From NCBI RefSeq assembly GCF_007859755.1, contig NZ_SJPF01000001.1, forward strand, positions 652,234 through 716,233: a stretch of 64,000 nucleotides of DNA. Direction: 5' to 3'. The translations under genes and the position numbers were made by a program. The notes under the pieces are model-generated. The model saw nothing but the letters and a program-made list of their open reading frames with translations, was not told the origin of the DNA and made no database searches. Position 1 is the stretch's first letter; the number at the start of each line of letters is the position of its first letter. This DNA comes from Blastopirellula retiformator (GTDB lineage: Bacteria; Planctomycetota; Planctomycetia; Pirellulales; Pirellulaceae). Positions 34,430-43,634 of this stretch are shown in pieces.

Positions 34430-35083
34430 ATTTTTTGCGGCGTATTCGGCGCGCTAGAGCGGTTTTCCTTCATCTGTATCGTTCTGGCTGGTTGCGGCCG
34501 CGCTGGTCGGCGTTGACCTGCATCGACGAATCTTGAGGATTCGCCTGCTTCGGTCGCCTGGACCAGCTTGCCTCACTAACGCCAGAAACGCTACAGCTAT
34601 CAGAAAAACGCTCAAGGGCCACCGCTAACCTCGCAGCACTTTAAATTGCTGCGCAATGAACATGACGTGCGCGCTCTCGCCCCACGTGTCGCTCTGCTGT
34701 CGGATCAGGCGAAACCTCGGATGTTTGGGGGTGCGGCGATCGGCGGCGGAATCGGAGCAATTGTCGCCGTCAGCTCGGCCTTGATCGTCGGAGGAGAAAT
34801 GGCTGCCAGTACCGCTCCGCTCGGCTTGGCCCTTACCGGCGCCATTGTCGGGACGCTGCTCGGCGGTTTTACCGGTTGGGGAATTCCCCGTGACCAAGAG
34901 GCGGACGTGATGCGAATGTTAGCTGGCCGCCGTGGCAGTTCATTGCTTTGCCGAGTCGTCTGACCCGACCGATCGAATTGCCGAAGGGGTGAATATGGCC
35001 GAAGAAAGCCGACTCCATCATGCCAGCTGAGCTGGTTCGCTTCTTGCCAGCGGCGAATCGAAGCCAAGCGAAAGGGGACGAAT
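34430..35083. other. Region with a weak membrane-protein ORF
   Basis: The only coding signal is a plus-strand frame from about 34646 to 34963. It reads FGGAAIGGGIGAIVAVSSALIVGGE..APLGLALTGAIVGTLLGGFTGWGIPRDQEADVMRML, like the glycine-rich hydrophobic hairpin of general-stress/DUF-type membrane proteins. It has only a TTG start and no ribosome-binding site, so it may be the decayed 3' part of such a gene. The rest shows nothing. Confidence 0.4.
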
Positions 35084-36529
35084 CTACTCGTCCCCTTTGA
35101 CCACCTGTTCGACCGTGATGCCAAGCGCCCGCATCTTGTGGCGAAGGCTGCCGCGGGTGATCCCCAACAGCGCCGCCGCTTTCGACTGATTGCCGGCCGT
35201 CTTGTCGAGCACGAACGACAGCAATCGCTGTTCCATCCATTCGAGCGATTCGGCGTACATATTTTCAGAGCCGCGCGATTCCAGTTGGGTGAGGAAGACG
35301 TCAAACGCATCTTCGTCGCTCCCCTGCGATTCGCCGCTCGGGCGAATCGGCGCCGCCCCACCAAACAGTTCCGGCGGCAGCCACTCTGGCGCAAGGACGG
35401 TCGACGTCGCCATCAGCATCGACTTCCGCAAAACTTCTTGCAGCTCGCGGATATTGCCGGGCCAGTCATACGCCTTCAACCGAGCCAGCGACTCGGCCGA
35501 AAGACCGGTGATCTCTTTGCCCAACTGCTTGTTGAACTGCTTCAGGAAGTACTGAACAAGTTGCTCCAGATCGCCGTCCCGATCGCGCAGCGGCGGGATC
35601 GCAATCTCAAACGACTTGAGCCGGTGGAATAGGTCCAAGCGGAAGTCGCCGTCGGCGATCATTTCTTCCAGGTCGCGGTTGGTGGCGGAGATGATCCGCA
35701 CGTCGGTGGTGATCGTTTCGGCGCCGCCGAGCCGCTCCAACCGCTGATCCTGCAGCAAGCGCAGCACCTTGGCCTGGATCGTCAGGGACATGTCCCCCAC
35801 TTCGTCCAGGAAGATCGTGCCGCCGTTGCACTGCTCGAACTTACCAATTCGCCGCGAGTCGGCCCCGGTGAAGGCGCCTTTTTCGTGACCGAACAATTCG
35901 CTTTCGAGCAACGTCTCGCGGAGGGCTGCACAGTTGACCGCCAGGAACGGTTCGCTGTTGCGATTGCTGTGTTGGTAAATTGCCCGGGCGATCAGCTCTT
36001 TGCCGCTGCCGCTTTCGCCCCGGACCAGGACGTTGACGTTCTGGGCGGCGACGCGGCCCACTTCTTTGTAGACCGCCAGCATCTGCGGGCTGCGACCAAT
36101 CAGCAGGTCGCCGCTTTCGTTCTCTTCGGCTTGCTGCGACGTCAGGACGACCGGCTCGTGCATCAGGCGGCGGTTCTCGATCGCCCGCTCGACCAGTTCC
36201 TGGACCATGCCGACATCGAGCGGCTTAACCAGGTAGTCGTACGCGCCGAGCTTCATCGCCTCGATCGTCGTCTCGCTGTCATCGCGACCGGTGACGAAAA
36301 TGATCGGCAGCTTGGAGTCGATCTGGCGGATCTGCCGAGCCAGGTCGAGACCATTGATCTCCGGCAGCATGATGTCGAGCAACAGCACGTCGATCGTGTG
36401 TTTTTCGATCAGGGGGATGACTTCGGCCGCGCGCTGCGAGGTTAGTACATCAACCTCGCTTCCTTCGAAGCAACGCTGGACTAAGCGCGCTACGGCACGA
36501 TCGTCGTCAACGACAAGAATCTGCGTCAT
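35084..36529 (-). CDS. NtrC-family sigma-54-dependent response regulator
   Basis: A 481-residue regulator with three domains. A receiver domain has the phosphoacceptor D52, acidic pair D9/D10, T80 and K102. The AAA+ sigma-54-interaction domain has Walker A GESGSGKE (171-178), GAFTGAD (218-224) and DWPGNIREL. A Fis-type HTH lies at the C-terminus (NQSKAAALLGITRGSLRHKMRALGI). It should activate sigma-54 promoters when phosphorylated. No histidine kinase is adjacent. The ATG at 36529 is used; the frame is open 14 codons upstream. Confidence 0.95.
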   Translation of the reverse strand: MTQILVVDDDRAVARLVQRCFEGSEVDVLTSQRAAEVIPLIEKHTIDVLLLDIMLPEINGLDLARQIRQIDSKLPIIFVTGRDDSETTIEAMKLGAYDYLVKPLDVGMVQELVERAIENRRLMHEPVVLTSQQAEENESGDLLIGRSPQMLAVYKEVGRVAAQNVNVLVRGESGSGKELIARAIYQHSNRNSEPFLAVNCAALRETLLESELFGHEKGAFTGADSRRIGKFEQCNGGTIFLDEVGDMSLTIQAKVLRLLQDQRLERLGGAETITTDVRIISATNRDLEEMIADGDFRLDLFHRLKSFEIAIPPLRDRDGDLEQLVQYFLKQFNKQLGKEITGLSAESLARLKAYDWPGNIRELQEVLRKSMLMATSTVLAPEWLPPELFGGAAPIRPSGESQGSDEDAFDVFLTQLESRGSENMYAESLEWMEQRLLSFVLDKTAGNQSKAAALLGITRGSLRHKMRALGITVEQVVKGDE

Positions 36530-36623
36530 AGATGTCTTAGAGATGTGCGGGTCTTCCGCGTCCCTCCTCAAAGGTAAGTCCCGGCTATCGAAGTTTATAA
36601 TGCAACGTATTGATCAGTCTAGC

Positions 36624-36720
36624 TGCCTGTTGAAAAATGCACTCGTGGCATTTTCCAACCTCGCCAGGCTCAGAGCGCATCCCTGCGATCACGCAGTCCG
36701 TCGAGAAAATCAACGGACTG
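36624..36720 (-). mobile_element. 97-bp deleted MITE, copy E
   Basis: Both family termini are present and CTAG flanks each side (36620-36623 and 36721-36724). The central CAAAATA hairpin and the AGAGCTA segment, 52 bp in all, are missing. It lies between the sigma-54 regulator and the GH32-like gene. Confidence 0.85.
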
Positions 36721-36819
36721 CTAGTTGCGTCACGGCAAGACGAGGGGATTGGGCGAAAGTTCGCGACTCGCCCGCAATTCGTGGGGAATCTTCGGCAAGT
36801 TAGGTTAGAGGAATTGCGG

Positions 36820-38382
36820 TTATTGTGCGAGCGTCTCATCCGTCGACACCGGTCGATGCATCCGTTCGAGATGAATTTGATCGATATCCAGGCAGGCGCT
36901 TTCGACGTAAACGCCGATTTTACCCTCAGAAAAGGTCTGATCGGCCAGCGAAATCACGATGCGATGATCAATGGAAAACTCGATGTAACTGCCGTAGGCG
37001 ACCAGGCGAATCTCGCACGGACGGTCCAAACGGCTCCGCCAATAGCCGGCCTGTAGCGTGTCAAAGCTCATCATATGCTCGCCGGTAGCCCCATTATCGG
37101 TCCGCCAAGAGCGCAATTGTGCGACGCCTCGATACATGTCGAGTGATAGAAAGTAGCCATCCTGCGAATCGGGATCGATCCGGAACACCAGCCCGCATTT
37201 GCCGTTGCCCTGCATGTCGAGCCGGGCCCTAAGGCGAAAACAGTTGACCGTCGCGCCGAATAGAAACGCCTGAAACCCATAGTCGTTGCGGAGACGAATC
37301 GAGCCGGCGTCATGGTTCACCTCGGCCGAGCCATCTTTGTCGGTCAGCATCTTCGAGATCTGAAACATCTGCGGCGTCGCATCGGCCTTGATCTCCTGAT
37401 CGAAACCTTCAAACGACGCGACCTGCAATTGTCCATCCGAAAGCTGTCTGATTCGCTTCGGCGGCGGCAGCAGGTTTTTGACCGTGCGGCGGGTGATGTC
37501 GTGCGAGTAGAAGTTCCAGATCATCGGGCCATGGTCGTCAAAACAGATCCGCCCGGCGTAGTTCCCCTTCGGTAGCAGCACGTTGTCAAAGAAGTTCGCC
37601 CACGGCTTTTCGAGATCGGCGGCGTGCCAGTAGCGGATCTTGGCGTCTTCCCGAATACTGCCGATCAAGTAGCGTTCGCCCCGCAGTTTCATAAGGTTGG
37701 GGACTTCGATGTCGTCGTACAGGCCTGGGTGAAACAGGCTGGGGTGCGCTTCAAATTGGTTCTCGGCCGTCTCTTCCATCAGCGAGACGCAGCCCCGTCG
37801 GCAGACCGGGCCATCGGGAACCCGCGCCGCCGCCATCAACCAGCCGCGCCCTTCGTCGTAATAGTAGAAAGGATCGCGGAAACTGATCCAGCGGCGACCT
37901 TCCGACAGTTTGCTTTCGTAATAGGGCGCCGGGGACTCGAGCGGGAAATGGCTCTCTTCGTCGTACGGCGCATTGATCAGACTCGGCGGGGCGTCGGTGA
38001 TGCGACAACGCTTGCACTGATTGACCCAGCGGACCGGCGATTTGACCCATTGGTAGAGGTCGTCGCTGGTCGCCATGCCCAGTCGCTGCACCAGGCCGTT
38101 GTCATGCTGCGACAGCCCGGTGTAGAACATCCGCCACGAGCCTGGCTTGTACGGATTGGGGGAGACGTGCATCGTCCACAGCATCGAGTCGTCCCACGCC
38201 CCGGGGTGCCCGATGAACAGCGCGTTTTCGACCCGATGCCACGCTAGCCCGTCATCGCTGACCGCATGGGCGATAAAGTCGTGATTCGGCAAAACGAGAT
38301 GAAACAGATGGTACATCCCGTCGTGATACACGACGTCAACGTCCCCCATCGTTTTTCGGCCGCTATCCGACTCATGGTACAT
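36820..38382 (-). CDS. GH32-like glycoside hydrolase (fructan/sucrose-type fold)
   Basis: A 520-residue protein with no signal peptide. A five-bladed-propeller region contains FRDP (168-171) and EVPN (226-229), the transition-state stabiliser and acid/base motifs of GH32/GH68-type enzymes. The N-terminal nucleophile motif WxNDPNG is replaced by GDVDVVYHDGMYHLF. A C-terminal beta-sandwich (about 330-510) fits the GH32 C-terminal domain. Substrate specificity is unknown and the N-terminal divergence leaves activity uncertain. The ATG is at 38382. Confidence 0.8.
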   Translation of the reverse strand: MYHESDSGRKTMGDVDVVYHDGMYHLFHLVLPNHDFIAHAVSDDGLAWHRVENALFIGHPGAWDDSMLWTMHVSPNPYKPGSWRMFYTGLSQHDNGLVQRLGMATSDDLYQWVKSPVRWVNQCKRCRITDAPPSLINAPYDEESHFPLESPAPYYESKLSEGRRWISFRDPFYYYDEGRGWLMAAARVPDGPVCRRGCVSLMEETAENQFEAHPSLFHPGLYDDIEVPNLMKLRGERYLIGSIREDAKIRYWHAADLEKPWANFFDNVLLPKGNYAGRICFDDHGPMIWNFYSHDITRRTVKNLLPPPKRIRQLSDGQLQVASFEGFDQEIKADATPQMFQISKMLTDKDGSAEVNHDAGSIRLRNDYGFQAFLFGATVNCFRLRARLDMQGNGKCGLVFRIDPDSQDGYFLSLDMYRGVAQLRSWRTDNGATGEHMMSFDTLQAGYWRSRLDRPCEIRLVAYGSYIEFSIDHRIVISLADQTFSEGKIGVYVESACLDIDQIHLERMHRPVSTDETLAQ

Positions 38383-38473
38383 ACGCGTTTTCGCTCCAGC
38401 TGCGAGATCAAGGATTTGCCTTCAATCTAGCATGTTTTGGCTTGCGTTCCGACCGCAATCCCCCCGGAGTAGC

Positions 38474-38572
38474 CGCCACGCAAGCTAAGGAATGCGGCCG
38501 CAAGCAAAATGACGAATGTCTAATGCCAAGAAGCGAAGTCTCTTTCTTCGATTAGACATTGGTGATTAGTCA
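38474..38572 (+). repeat. Composite intergenic repeat (GGAATGCGGC unit plus AATGTCTAAT hairpin)
   Basis: An AAGGAATGCGGCCGCAAGC unit is followed by AATGTCTAAT and, 26 nt on, its complement ATTAGACATT. The core AATGCCAAGAAGCGAAGTC is shared with 42573-42591. It abuts the MITE copy at 38577, so the 38383-38792 gap is almost entirely repeats. Confidence 0.7.
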
Positions 38573-38576
38573 TTAG

Positions 38577-38725
38577 CAGTCCGTTGATTTTCTCATCGGG
38601 CTGCTGGATCGCAGGGATGCGATCCCAAAATAGCGACGTAAGTCGTTATTTTGCGAGCCGCGAAGAGCTATGCTCTGAGCCTGGCGAGGTTGGAAAATGC
38701 CACGAGGGCATTTTTCAACAGGCAG
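38577..38725 (+). mobile_element. 149-bp multi-hairpin MITE, copy F
   Basis: A full-length copy flanked by TTAG (38573-38576 and 38726-38729). Compared with copy B, the first hairpin reads CAGTCCG/CGGGCTG and the third has a G opposite T. Both keep pairing as G-U wobbles in RNA, hinting that structure matters. Confidence 0.88.
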
Positions 38726-38792
38726 TTAGACATTTCCGGCCGCACTGCCTCGGTTCGCGCCTCGCGCTTCGTGTCAGACATGCGGCTGGATG

Positions 38793-41225
38793 CTATTGCT
38801 GCATCGCGTACAGCAAGATGTTGGCGGCGATCCGGGCGGCGTCTTCGCGGATGTAGCCTTCGCACTGCAGCGACGAGCCGTTCTCCATCGCGCAGCTCAA
38901 GTCGAGCGGTGAGAAGACCGCGACCAGGCGATCGTCGATCCACAGCCCCTCCAGTTTGGGCGACTGCCGGGTTTGCGTCGCCTGCAGGCCTTCTCCCTCT
39001 TGGCGTTCCTGTGGATCGTTGACCGAAACGGTGGTGATGTCGAAACCGTTGTACGCTTCGGAGAAGATCGGATGATCGAGCGGAATCTCTTTTAATTCGG
39101 CATCGGGAAACATCATTTTCATTTCGCGACGGAACGCCGTCGTGAAGGGAACGCTGGCGCAGATCGCGTCGGCGAACAGGAACCCGCCGCGATTCAAGTG
39201 ATCATAGATCGCGGTTCGCTCTTTCGGCGTGAACTTGAAATCGCGACGACCATGCATGAACAGGATCGGAAATTCGTACAGCTTTTCGTTGCTCGCCGGA
39301 ATCAAATGAGGCGACGCGTCAAAGCGGAAATCCAATTGACGCCCGGCTACCTTGACCATGTTCGAAAGCGCCGCCGGAGCGTCATCGGCCCCGCCGGTGT
39401 GTCGCACTTTGCCGACGATTAGCGTGTTGCGGGTCTGGCCATCTTCAACCCCCAACGAGTCGTCAATTTCGACTTCCTGCAGTTTTTCTTTCAGCTTGCG
39501 GCCGGTCGCGTAGGCCAGCACGTTGGCCCCGATCAAGTTGCCGGCTTCGATCCTGGCTCGCACTTTTTCGGGGTACTTGGCGACCGCTTCGCTGCGGTTC
39601 AGTTCCCAGAAGCAGCCGAGATCTTCGGGGCAATAGACGACGCTGGTGCGGCAGCAAGCGTCGATCCCCAACAGCGGCTTGGCATACTCGGCCTCGACCG
39701 GCGCTTCGGCAAACCAGATCGGATGGTCCGGCGGCAACAGCCGCAGCGGCGCTTCGGGGAAAAGCCGTTTCATCAGCGCGCGGAAGTCGGCGTCAAACTG
39801 GGCGCCGCCACACGCCGCTTCGGCAAAGACGAAACCTCCTTGCTCGATGTACAGCTTCAGGCTCTTTTCCTGTTCCGCCGTTAGCTTCAGGCCATCGCTG
39901 CCGCTGATCCACAAGACCGGCGTTTGCAGCAGGTCTTCGGTCGTCGCATGCTTGGCGTCGATTACCTGCCAGGTCATCCGCTGGTTGCCCCACCGCGGCT
40001 CGATGAAGTGGGTCAAGTTGGCGATGTCGCTGCGATGGCGATTCCAGTCGTGGCTGACGGTCCGGCGGGGGCCGTCGGCGTCATGCTTGTACTTGGCGAT
40101 CAACACCGGGCGGCGTCCCTTGGCCAAAAACAGCAGGGCCAGCGAGGTCGCGACCGCCGGGTGCGAGACTTCGGCGTTGCCCGTCCCACGCCACGATCCG
40201 CTCAGCGAGTCCTGATTGTTGACCAGCATTTCGGCGCCTTCGCGATACCAATCGTGATCACCGATAAAGCGGCGACCGCCTAAGCGTCCTACGCGTTCGA
40301 CTGCGTAGAGATAGTAAAGCAGATTGAGCGAATCGCCCCCGTCGGCCGGGTTGGTGTAGACGGTAAAGTTGCGGCCCAGCCAGTTGTAGCCATCCTCGAT
40401 GGCGTCGTTGGGCGTTTGCTGGCCGCAGCACTGGATCGACTCGCCATTGACGACGGCGTCTCCCTCGGCCAGACGTTTGGTGGTGATGATCATCGACGAG
40501 ATCCCGGCTGCGGTCATACTGCCGCGCCCCGGCGAGTTGGGCAAATAACCCCACGATCCATTCGGGTTCTGCGCTTTCTCCCAATAGTCGTGCGAAACCC
40601 GCCAGGTCGGTTCGTCGACTTTCGCCCCCACATGGGCCGCTTCGTCGAGGGCCAAAATGGCGAATTGCGTGTTCGAGTTATCGCCGCCGCCGCCGCCGCG
40701 CGGGTCGGAATAGGTCCACATGCCGCTGCGATCGCCGCCCCGAATTTGAATGCCCGACAGTTTTTGGGCGTCGGCGACGATCTTCGCCTTGCGACCGACG
40801 GGATCGGCCAGGCCATACGCCATGATCTGCAGACTAAGGGCGTAGGTGTGCTCGGGCTGGCCAATTTTCGCTTCGAGATAGCCGAGGGCTTTGACGATCG
40901 CCGGATCATCGGGGTCGACGCCACTTTCGATCATCGCCAACATCACCAGACTGGTGACGCCGCCAGGTTGACCTGGGTATTCGGCCCAACCTCCATCGGG
41001 TTGTTGTTGCTTGCGGAGGAAGTTGATGCCGCGGGAGATCGACTCGTTGACCAGCTGCGGCGTAACCGCCTGACCGCCGCGGCGCACGTGTTGCGCTGCA
41101 GCCGATGGCAAATTGATCGACAAAGTCGCCGCAATCGCCACAATCGCCAAGGGTGCATAGGCAAACTGCGTAAGCTTTTCAGAGATCGAAAACAGGCTAG
41201 CTGCGTCGCGACTGTTGGTCGACAT
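38793..41225 (-). CDS. Secreted prenyltransferase-repeat/DUF4159 protein
   Basis: An 810-residue protein with an N-terminal signal-anchor region (about 24-45). The first half carries squalene-cyclase/prenyltransferase-like repeats (GINFLRKQQQPDGGWAEYPGQPGG; YWEKAQNPNGSWGYLP). The second half contains two DUF4159 domains (about 420-565 and 590-805), each with a GGFxFAxAxCxxxxF-type motif. It is divergent from the MoxR operon, an arrangement common in planctomycetes, where DUF4159 genes accompany the BatA-like cluster. The function is unknown. The ATG is at 41225. Confidence 0.85.
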   Translation of the reverse strand: MSTNSRDAASLFSISEKLTQFAYAPLAIVAIAATLSINLPSAAAQHVRRGGQAVTPQLVNESISRGINFLRKQQQPDGGWAEYPGQPGGVTSLVMLAMIESGVDPDDPAIVKALGYLEAKIGQPEHTYALSLQIMAYGLADPVGRKAKIVADAQKLSGIQIRGGDRSGMWTYSDPRGGGGGDNSNTQFAILALDEAAHVGAKVDEPTWRVSHDYWEKAQNPNGSWGYLPNSPGRGSMTAAGISSMIITTKRLAEGDAVVNGESIQCCGQQTPNDAIEDGYNWLGRNFTVYTNPADGGDSLNLLYYLYAVERVGRLGGRRFIGDHDWYREGAEMLVNNQDSLSGSWRGTGNAEVSHPAVATSLALLFLAKGRRPVLIAKYKHDADGPRRTVSHDWNRHRSDIANLTHFIEPRWGNQRMTWQVIDAKHATTEDLLQTPVLWISGSDGLKLTAEQEKSLKLYIEQGGFVFAEAACGGAQFDADFRALMKRLFPEAPLRLLPPDHPIWFAEAPVEAEYAKPLLGIDACCRTSVVYCPEDLGCFWELNRSEAVAKYPEKVRARIEAGNLIGANVLAYATGRKLKEKLQEVEIDDSLGVEDGQTRNTLIVGKVRHTGGADDAPAALSNMVKVAGRQLDFRFDASPHLIPASNEKLYEFPILFMHGRRDFKFTPKERTAIYDHLNRGGFLFADAICASVPFTTAFRREMKMMFPDAELKEIPLDHPIFSEAYNGFDITTVSVNDPQERQEGEGLQATQTRQSPKLEGLWIDDRLVAVFSPLDLSCAMENGSSLQCEGYIREDAARIAANILLYAMQQ

Positions 41226-41456
41226 AAATATCTAACTTTTCAATAGTTAACGCAGTTGATGAAGCGCCCGTACACGTTGCCGCCGACGGCTGGGATTTCT
41301 AGAATCACGCTGTCTGGACGCATCATCCCCATATTTTAGAGCCATTCGGCGTTTGGGGGCGACAAAATTGCAAATTCCATTCGCACTCCGAGTAATCGGC
41401 TTCGCCTCGACAACCCGTAGCCGGCCAGTGATTTCAGCCCAGTAGAGGATCGCTTC

Positions 41457-42473
41457 GTGGCAAAAACCCGCAACCTTGGCGAAGTACTACAAGAGTTTAA
41501 GCAACAGCGGCTGGTGATGCAGCAAGAGTTGCAGAAGGTCATCGTCGGCCAGGAAGACGTTATCGAGCAATTGTTCGCCGCCATCTTTACTCGCGGACAT
41601 TGCCTGTTGGAAGGGGTGCCGGGCTTGGCCAAGACGTTGATGGTCAGCACTTTGGCCCGCGTTCTCGACATGCAGTTCAAGCGGGTGCAGTTTACGCCTG
41701 ACCTGATGCCGTCCGACATTACCGGCACCAATGTGTTGGAAGAAGACGAGCATGGCCGCCGTAACTTCCGCTTTGTCGAAGGGCCGGTCTTCACCAACAT
41801 TCTCTTGGCGGACGAAATCAATCGTACGCCTCCCAAGACGCAGGCCTCGCTGTTGCAAGCGATGCAGGAGCGCGAGGTGACCGTCGGCCGCGAGACGTAC
41901 GATCTGCCTGATCCCTTCTTCACGATCGCCACCCAAAACCCGATCGAACAAGAAGGAACCTACCCGCTGCCGGAAGCGCAGCTCGACCGCTTCATGTTCA
42001 ACATCATCATCGGCTATCCCACGCTCAATGAAGAAGAGCGAATCTTGTCGACCACTACGCGGCAAGAGAAGGTCGAAGTGCGCAAGATCTTCTCGGCCCG
42101 GGCGATCCTCAACATTCAAAAGCTGGTGCAGTCGGTCGCCGTCAGCGAGTACGTGGTGAAGTATGTCGCCCGACTGGTTCGCGCGACCCGGCCGAAAGAT
42201 CCGGAGACGCCGAAGTTCGTCAAAGAACTGGTCGACTGGGGCGCTGGTCCCCGTGCCGGACAAAACCTGATCAACGGCGGCAAAGCGATCGCCGCGATGG
42301 AAGGCCGGTTCTCGGTCGCGATCGAAGACGTCAAGAAGATCGCGATCCCGGTACTCCGTCACCGCATCAGCACCAACTTTCAAGCCCAAGCCGAAGGAAT
42401 GACCAACGAAGACGTCATCCGCAAACTGCTGGAAGAAATCCGCGAACCGGAAGTGGAGAAATTCGAGAAGTAA
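41457..42473 (+). CDS. MoxR-family AAA+ ATPase
   Basis: A 338-residue chaperone-like ATPase of the MoxR (AAA_3) group. Walker A GVPGLAKT is at 53-60 and Walker B ILLADEINR with sensor 1 IATQNPIEQEGTYPLPEAQLDRF follows. MoxR proteins work with DUF58 and VWA proteins, as encoded next, possibly in metal insertion or protein-complex maturation at the envelope. The GTG at 41457 has GAGGA 8 bp upstream. A 260-bp repeat-rich gap separates it from the DUF58 gene. Confidence 0.95.
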   Translation: MAKTRNLGEVLQEFKQQRLVMQQELQKVIVGQEDVIEQLFAAIFTRGHCLLEGVPGLAKTLMVSTLARVLDMQFKRVQFTPDLMPSDITGTNVLEEDEHGRRNFRFVEGPVFTNILLADEINRTPPKTQASLLQAMQEREVTVGRETYDLPDPFFTIATQNPIEQEGTYPLPEAQLDRFMFNIIIGYPTLNEEERILSTTTRQEKVEVRKIFSARAILNIQKLVQSVAVSEYVVKYVARLVRATRPKDPETPKFVKELVDWGAGPRAGQNLINGGKAIAAMEGRFSVAIEDVKKIAIPVLRHRISTNFQAQAEGMTNEDVIRKLLEEIREPEVEKFEK

Positions 42474-42477
42474 GTAG

Positions 42478-42495
42478 GTCAGGCCTCGGCCTGAC
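42478..42495. repeat. GTCAGGCC/GGCCTGAC hairpin
   Basis: A perfect 8-bp stem with a 2-nt loop lies just after the MoxR stop. It could attenuate transcription between moxR and the DUF58 gene, but it has no T-run. Confidence 0.5.
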
Positions 42496-42519
42496 GCCAC
42501 CCCGCAAACCAACAATACG

Positions 42520-42695
42520 CGAGCCCGCAGCGCCAGCGAGGGAATGGAATCGGAAATGTCTAATGACTAGTCACTAATGTTTAATGCCAAGAAGCGAAGT
42601 CCTCTCCCTCATTAGGCATTAGTGATTAGGCATTAGTGATTAGGCATTAGTCATTTTGCTTGCAGCCACATTCCCTCGCTGGCGCTGCGGGCTCG
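42520..42695. repeat. 176-bp element with 27-bp perfect inverted ends
   Basis: The left arm (42520-42546, beginning CGAGCCCGCAGCGCC) and right arm (42669-42695) are exact reverse complements. Inside lie AATGTTTAAT...ATTAGGCATT and a 14-bp tandem repeat (42611-42652). The arms are also found singly elsewhere. No flanking duplication is clear. It sits in the middle of the MoxR-DUF58 operon. Confidence 0.8.
42611..42652 (+). repeat. Three tandem 14-bp repeats
   Basis: ATTAGGCATTAGTG occurs at 42611-42624 and 42625-42638, with a third copy at 42639-42652 ending in C. It lies inside the 176-bp element and is a likely site of copy-number variation. Confidence 0.85.
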
Positions 42696-42734
42696 TGTAA
42701 AGCTTGGCCATCCATCAACGCCCTACAAGATCCT

Positions 42735-43631
42735 ATGTCCACCGTCGAGAGCTACCTCAAGCCTGAAGTGATCCGCCAGATATCGCGGCTCGACTTGCGC
42801 GCTCAGTTCGTCGTGCGGGGGTTCTTTCAGGGGTTGCACGCCAGTCCGTATCACGGCTTCTCGGTCGAGTTCAGCGAGCATCGTCGCTACGAACATGGCG
42901 ATGATCCCAAAGACATCGACTGGCTCGTCTACGCCAAGACCGATCGCTACTACATCAAAAAGTTTGAAGCCGAAACCAATATCACCGGCTACCTGGCGAT
43001 GGATCTCTCGAAGTCGATGGGCTACACCTATCGCCAAGAGATGACCAAGTTCGACTACTCGATCTCGCTGGCGGCGGCGCTATGCTACTTGATGGTGCAT
43101 CAGCAAGACCCGGTTGGGTTGGTGACGTTCGATACCAAGATCCGCCAGAGTCTGCCGCCCAAGTCGAAGCGGAAGCATCTGGGGGACGTCCTTTCGTTGT
43201 TGGCCAACTTGCAGCCGACCGGCGAAACCGACATCGCCCACAGCTTGTCCCAACTGGCCGCGATGCTCAAACACCGGAGCGTCGTGATGATCTTCAGCGA
43301 TCTGTTGTCGGATCCCGAAGAGGTATTCAAGGCGCTCTATCAACTTCGCCATCGCCAGCACGACGTGATCTTGTTTCACGTGCTGGACGAAGCGGAGGTG
43401 ACGTTTCCGTTTGATGGGATGGTCGAACTGGAAGACCCCGAGTCGAACGAGACGCTCAAGCTGGACGCCAATAGCTATCGCGCCGACTATCGTAAAGAGG
43501 TGGAAGCGTTTCGCGAGCGCTATCGCCGCGACTGCGCCAAGGCGGGCGTCGACTACGTCGAGCTCGACACCAGCATGCCGTTTGACAAGGCGCTGACCGA
43601 ATACCTGATTAACCGCCGCACGAGGTTTTAA
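42735..43631 (+). CDS. DUF58 domain protein
   Basis: A 298-residue soluble DUF58 protein with a VWA-like fold. The signature FSEHRRYEHGDDPKDIDWLVYAKTDRYYIKKFEAETN is at about 44-80. It is followed by MDLSKSMGY, a MIDAS-like DxSxS motif, and FSDLLSD. These proteins partner MoxR ATPases. The ATG at 42735 is chosen; the frame runs upstream through the repeat element. The next gene follows after 3 bp. Confidence 0.92.
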   Translation: MSTVESYLKPEVIRQISRLDLRAQFVVRGFFQGLHASPYHGFSVEFSEHRRYEHGDDPKDIDWLVYAKTDRYYIKKFEAETNITGYLAMDLSKSMGYTYRQEMTKFDYSISLAAALCYLMVHQQDPVGLVTFDTKIRQSLPPKSKRKHLGDVLSLLANLQPTGETDIAHSLSQLAAMLKHRSVVMIFSDLLSDPEEVFKALYQLRHRQHDVILFHVLDEAEVTFPFDGMVELEDPESNETLKLDANSYRADYRKEVEAFRERYRRDCAKAGVDYVELDTSMPFDKALTEYLINRRTRF

Positions 43632-43634
43632 GCC

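Noticed and set aside
34646-34963. Plus-strand ORF resembling a glycine-rich membrane hairpin
   Set aside because: The similarity is suggestive, but there is only a TTG start, no ribosome-binding site and no recognisable N-terminal domain; kept only as a note in the regional entry.
42611-42652. CRISPR-like array
   Set aside because: The three 14-bp units are directly adjacent with no spacers and no cas genes are nearby.
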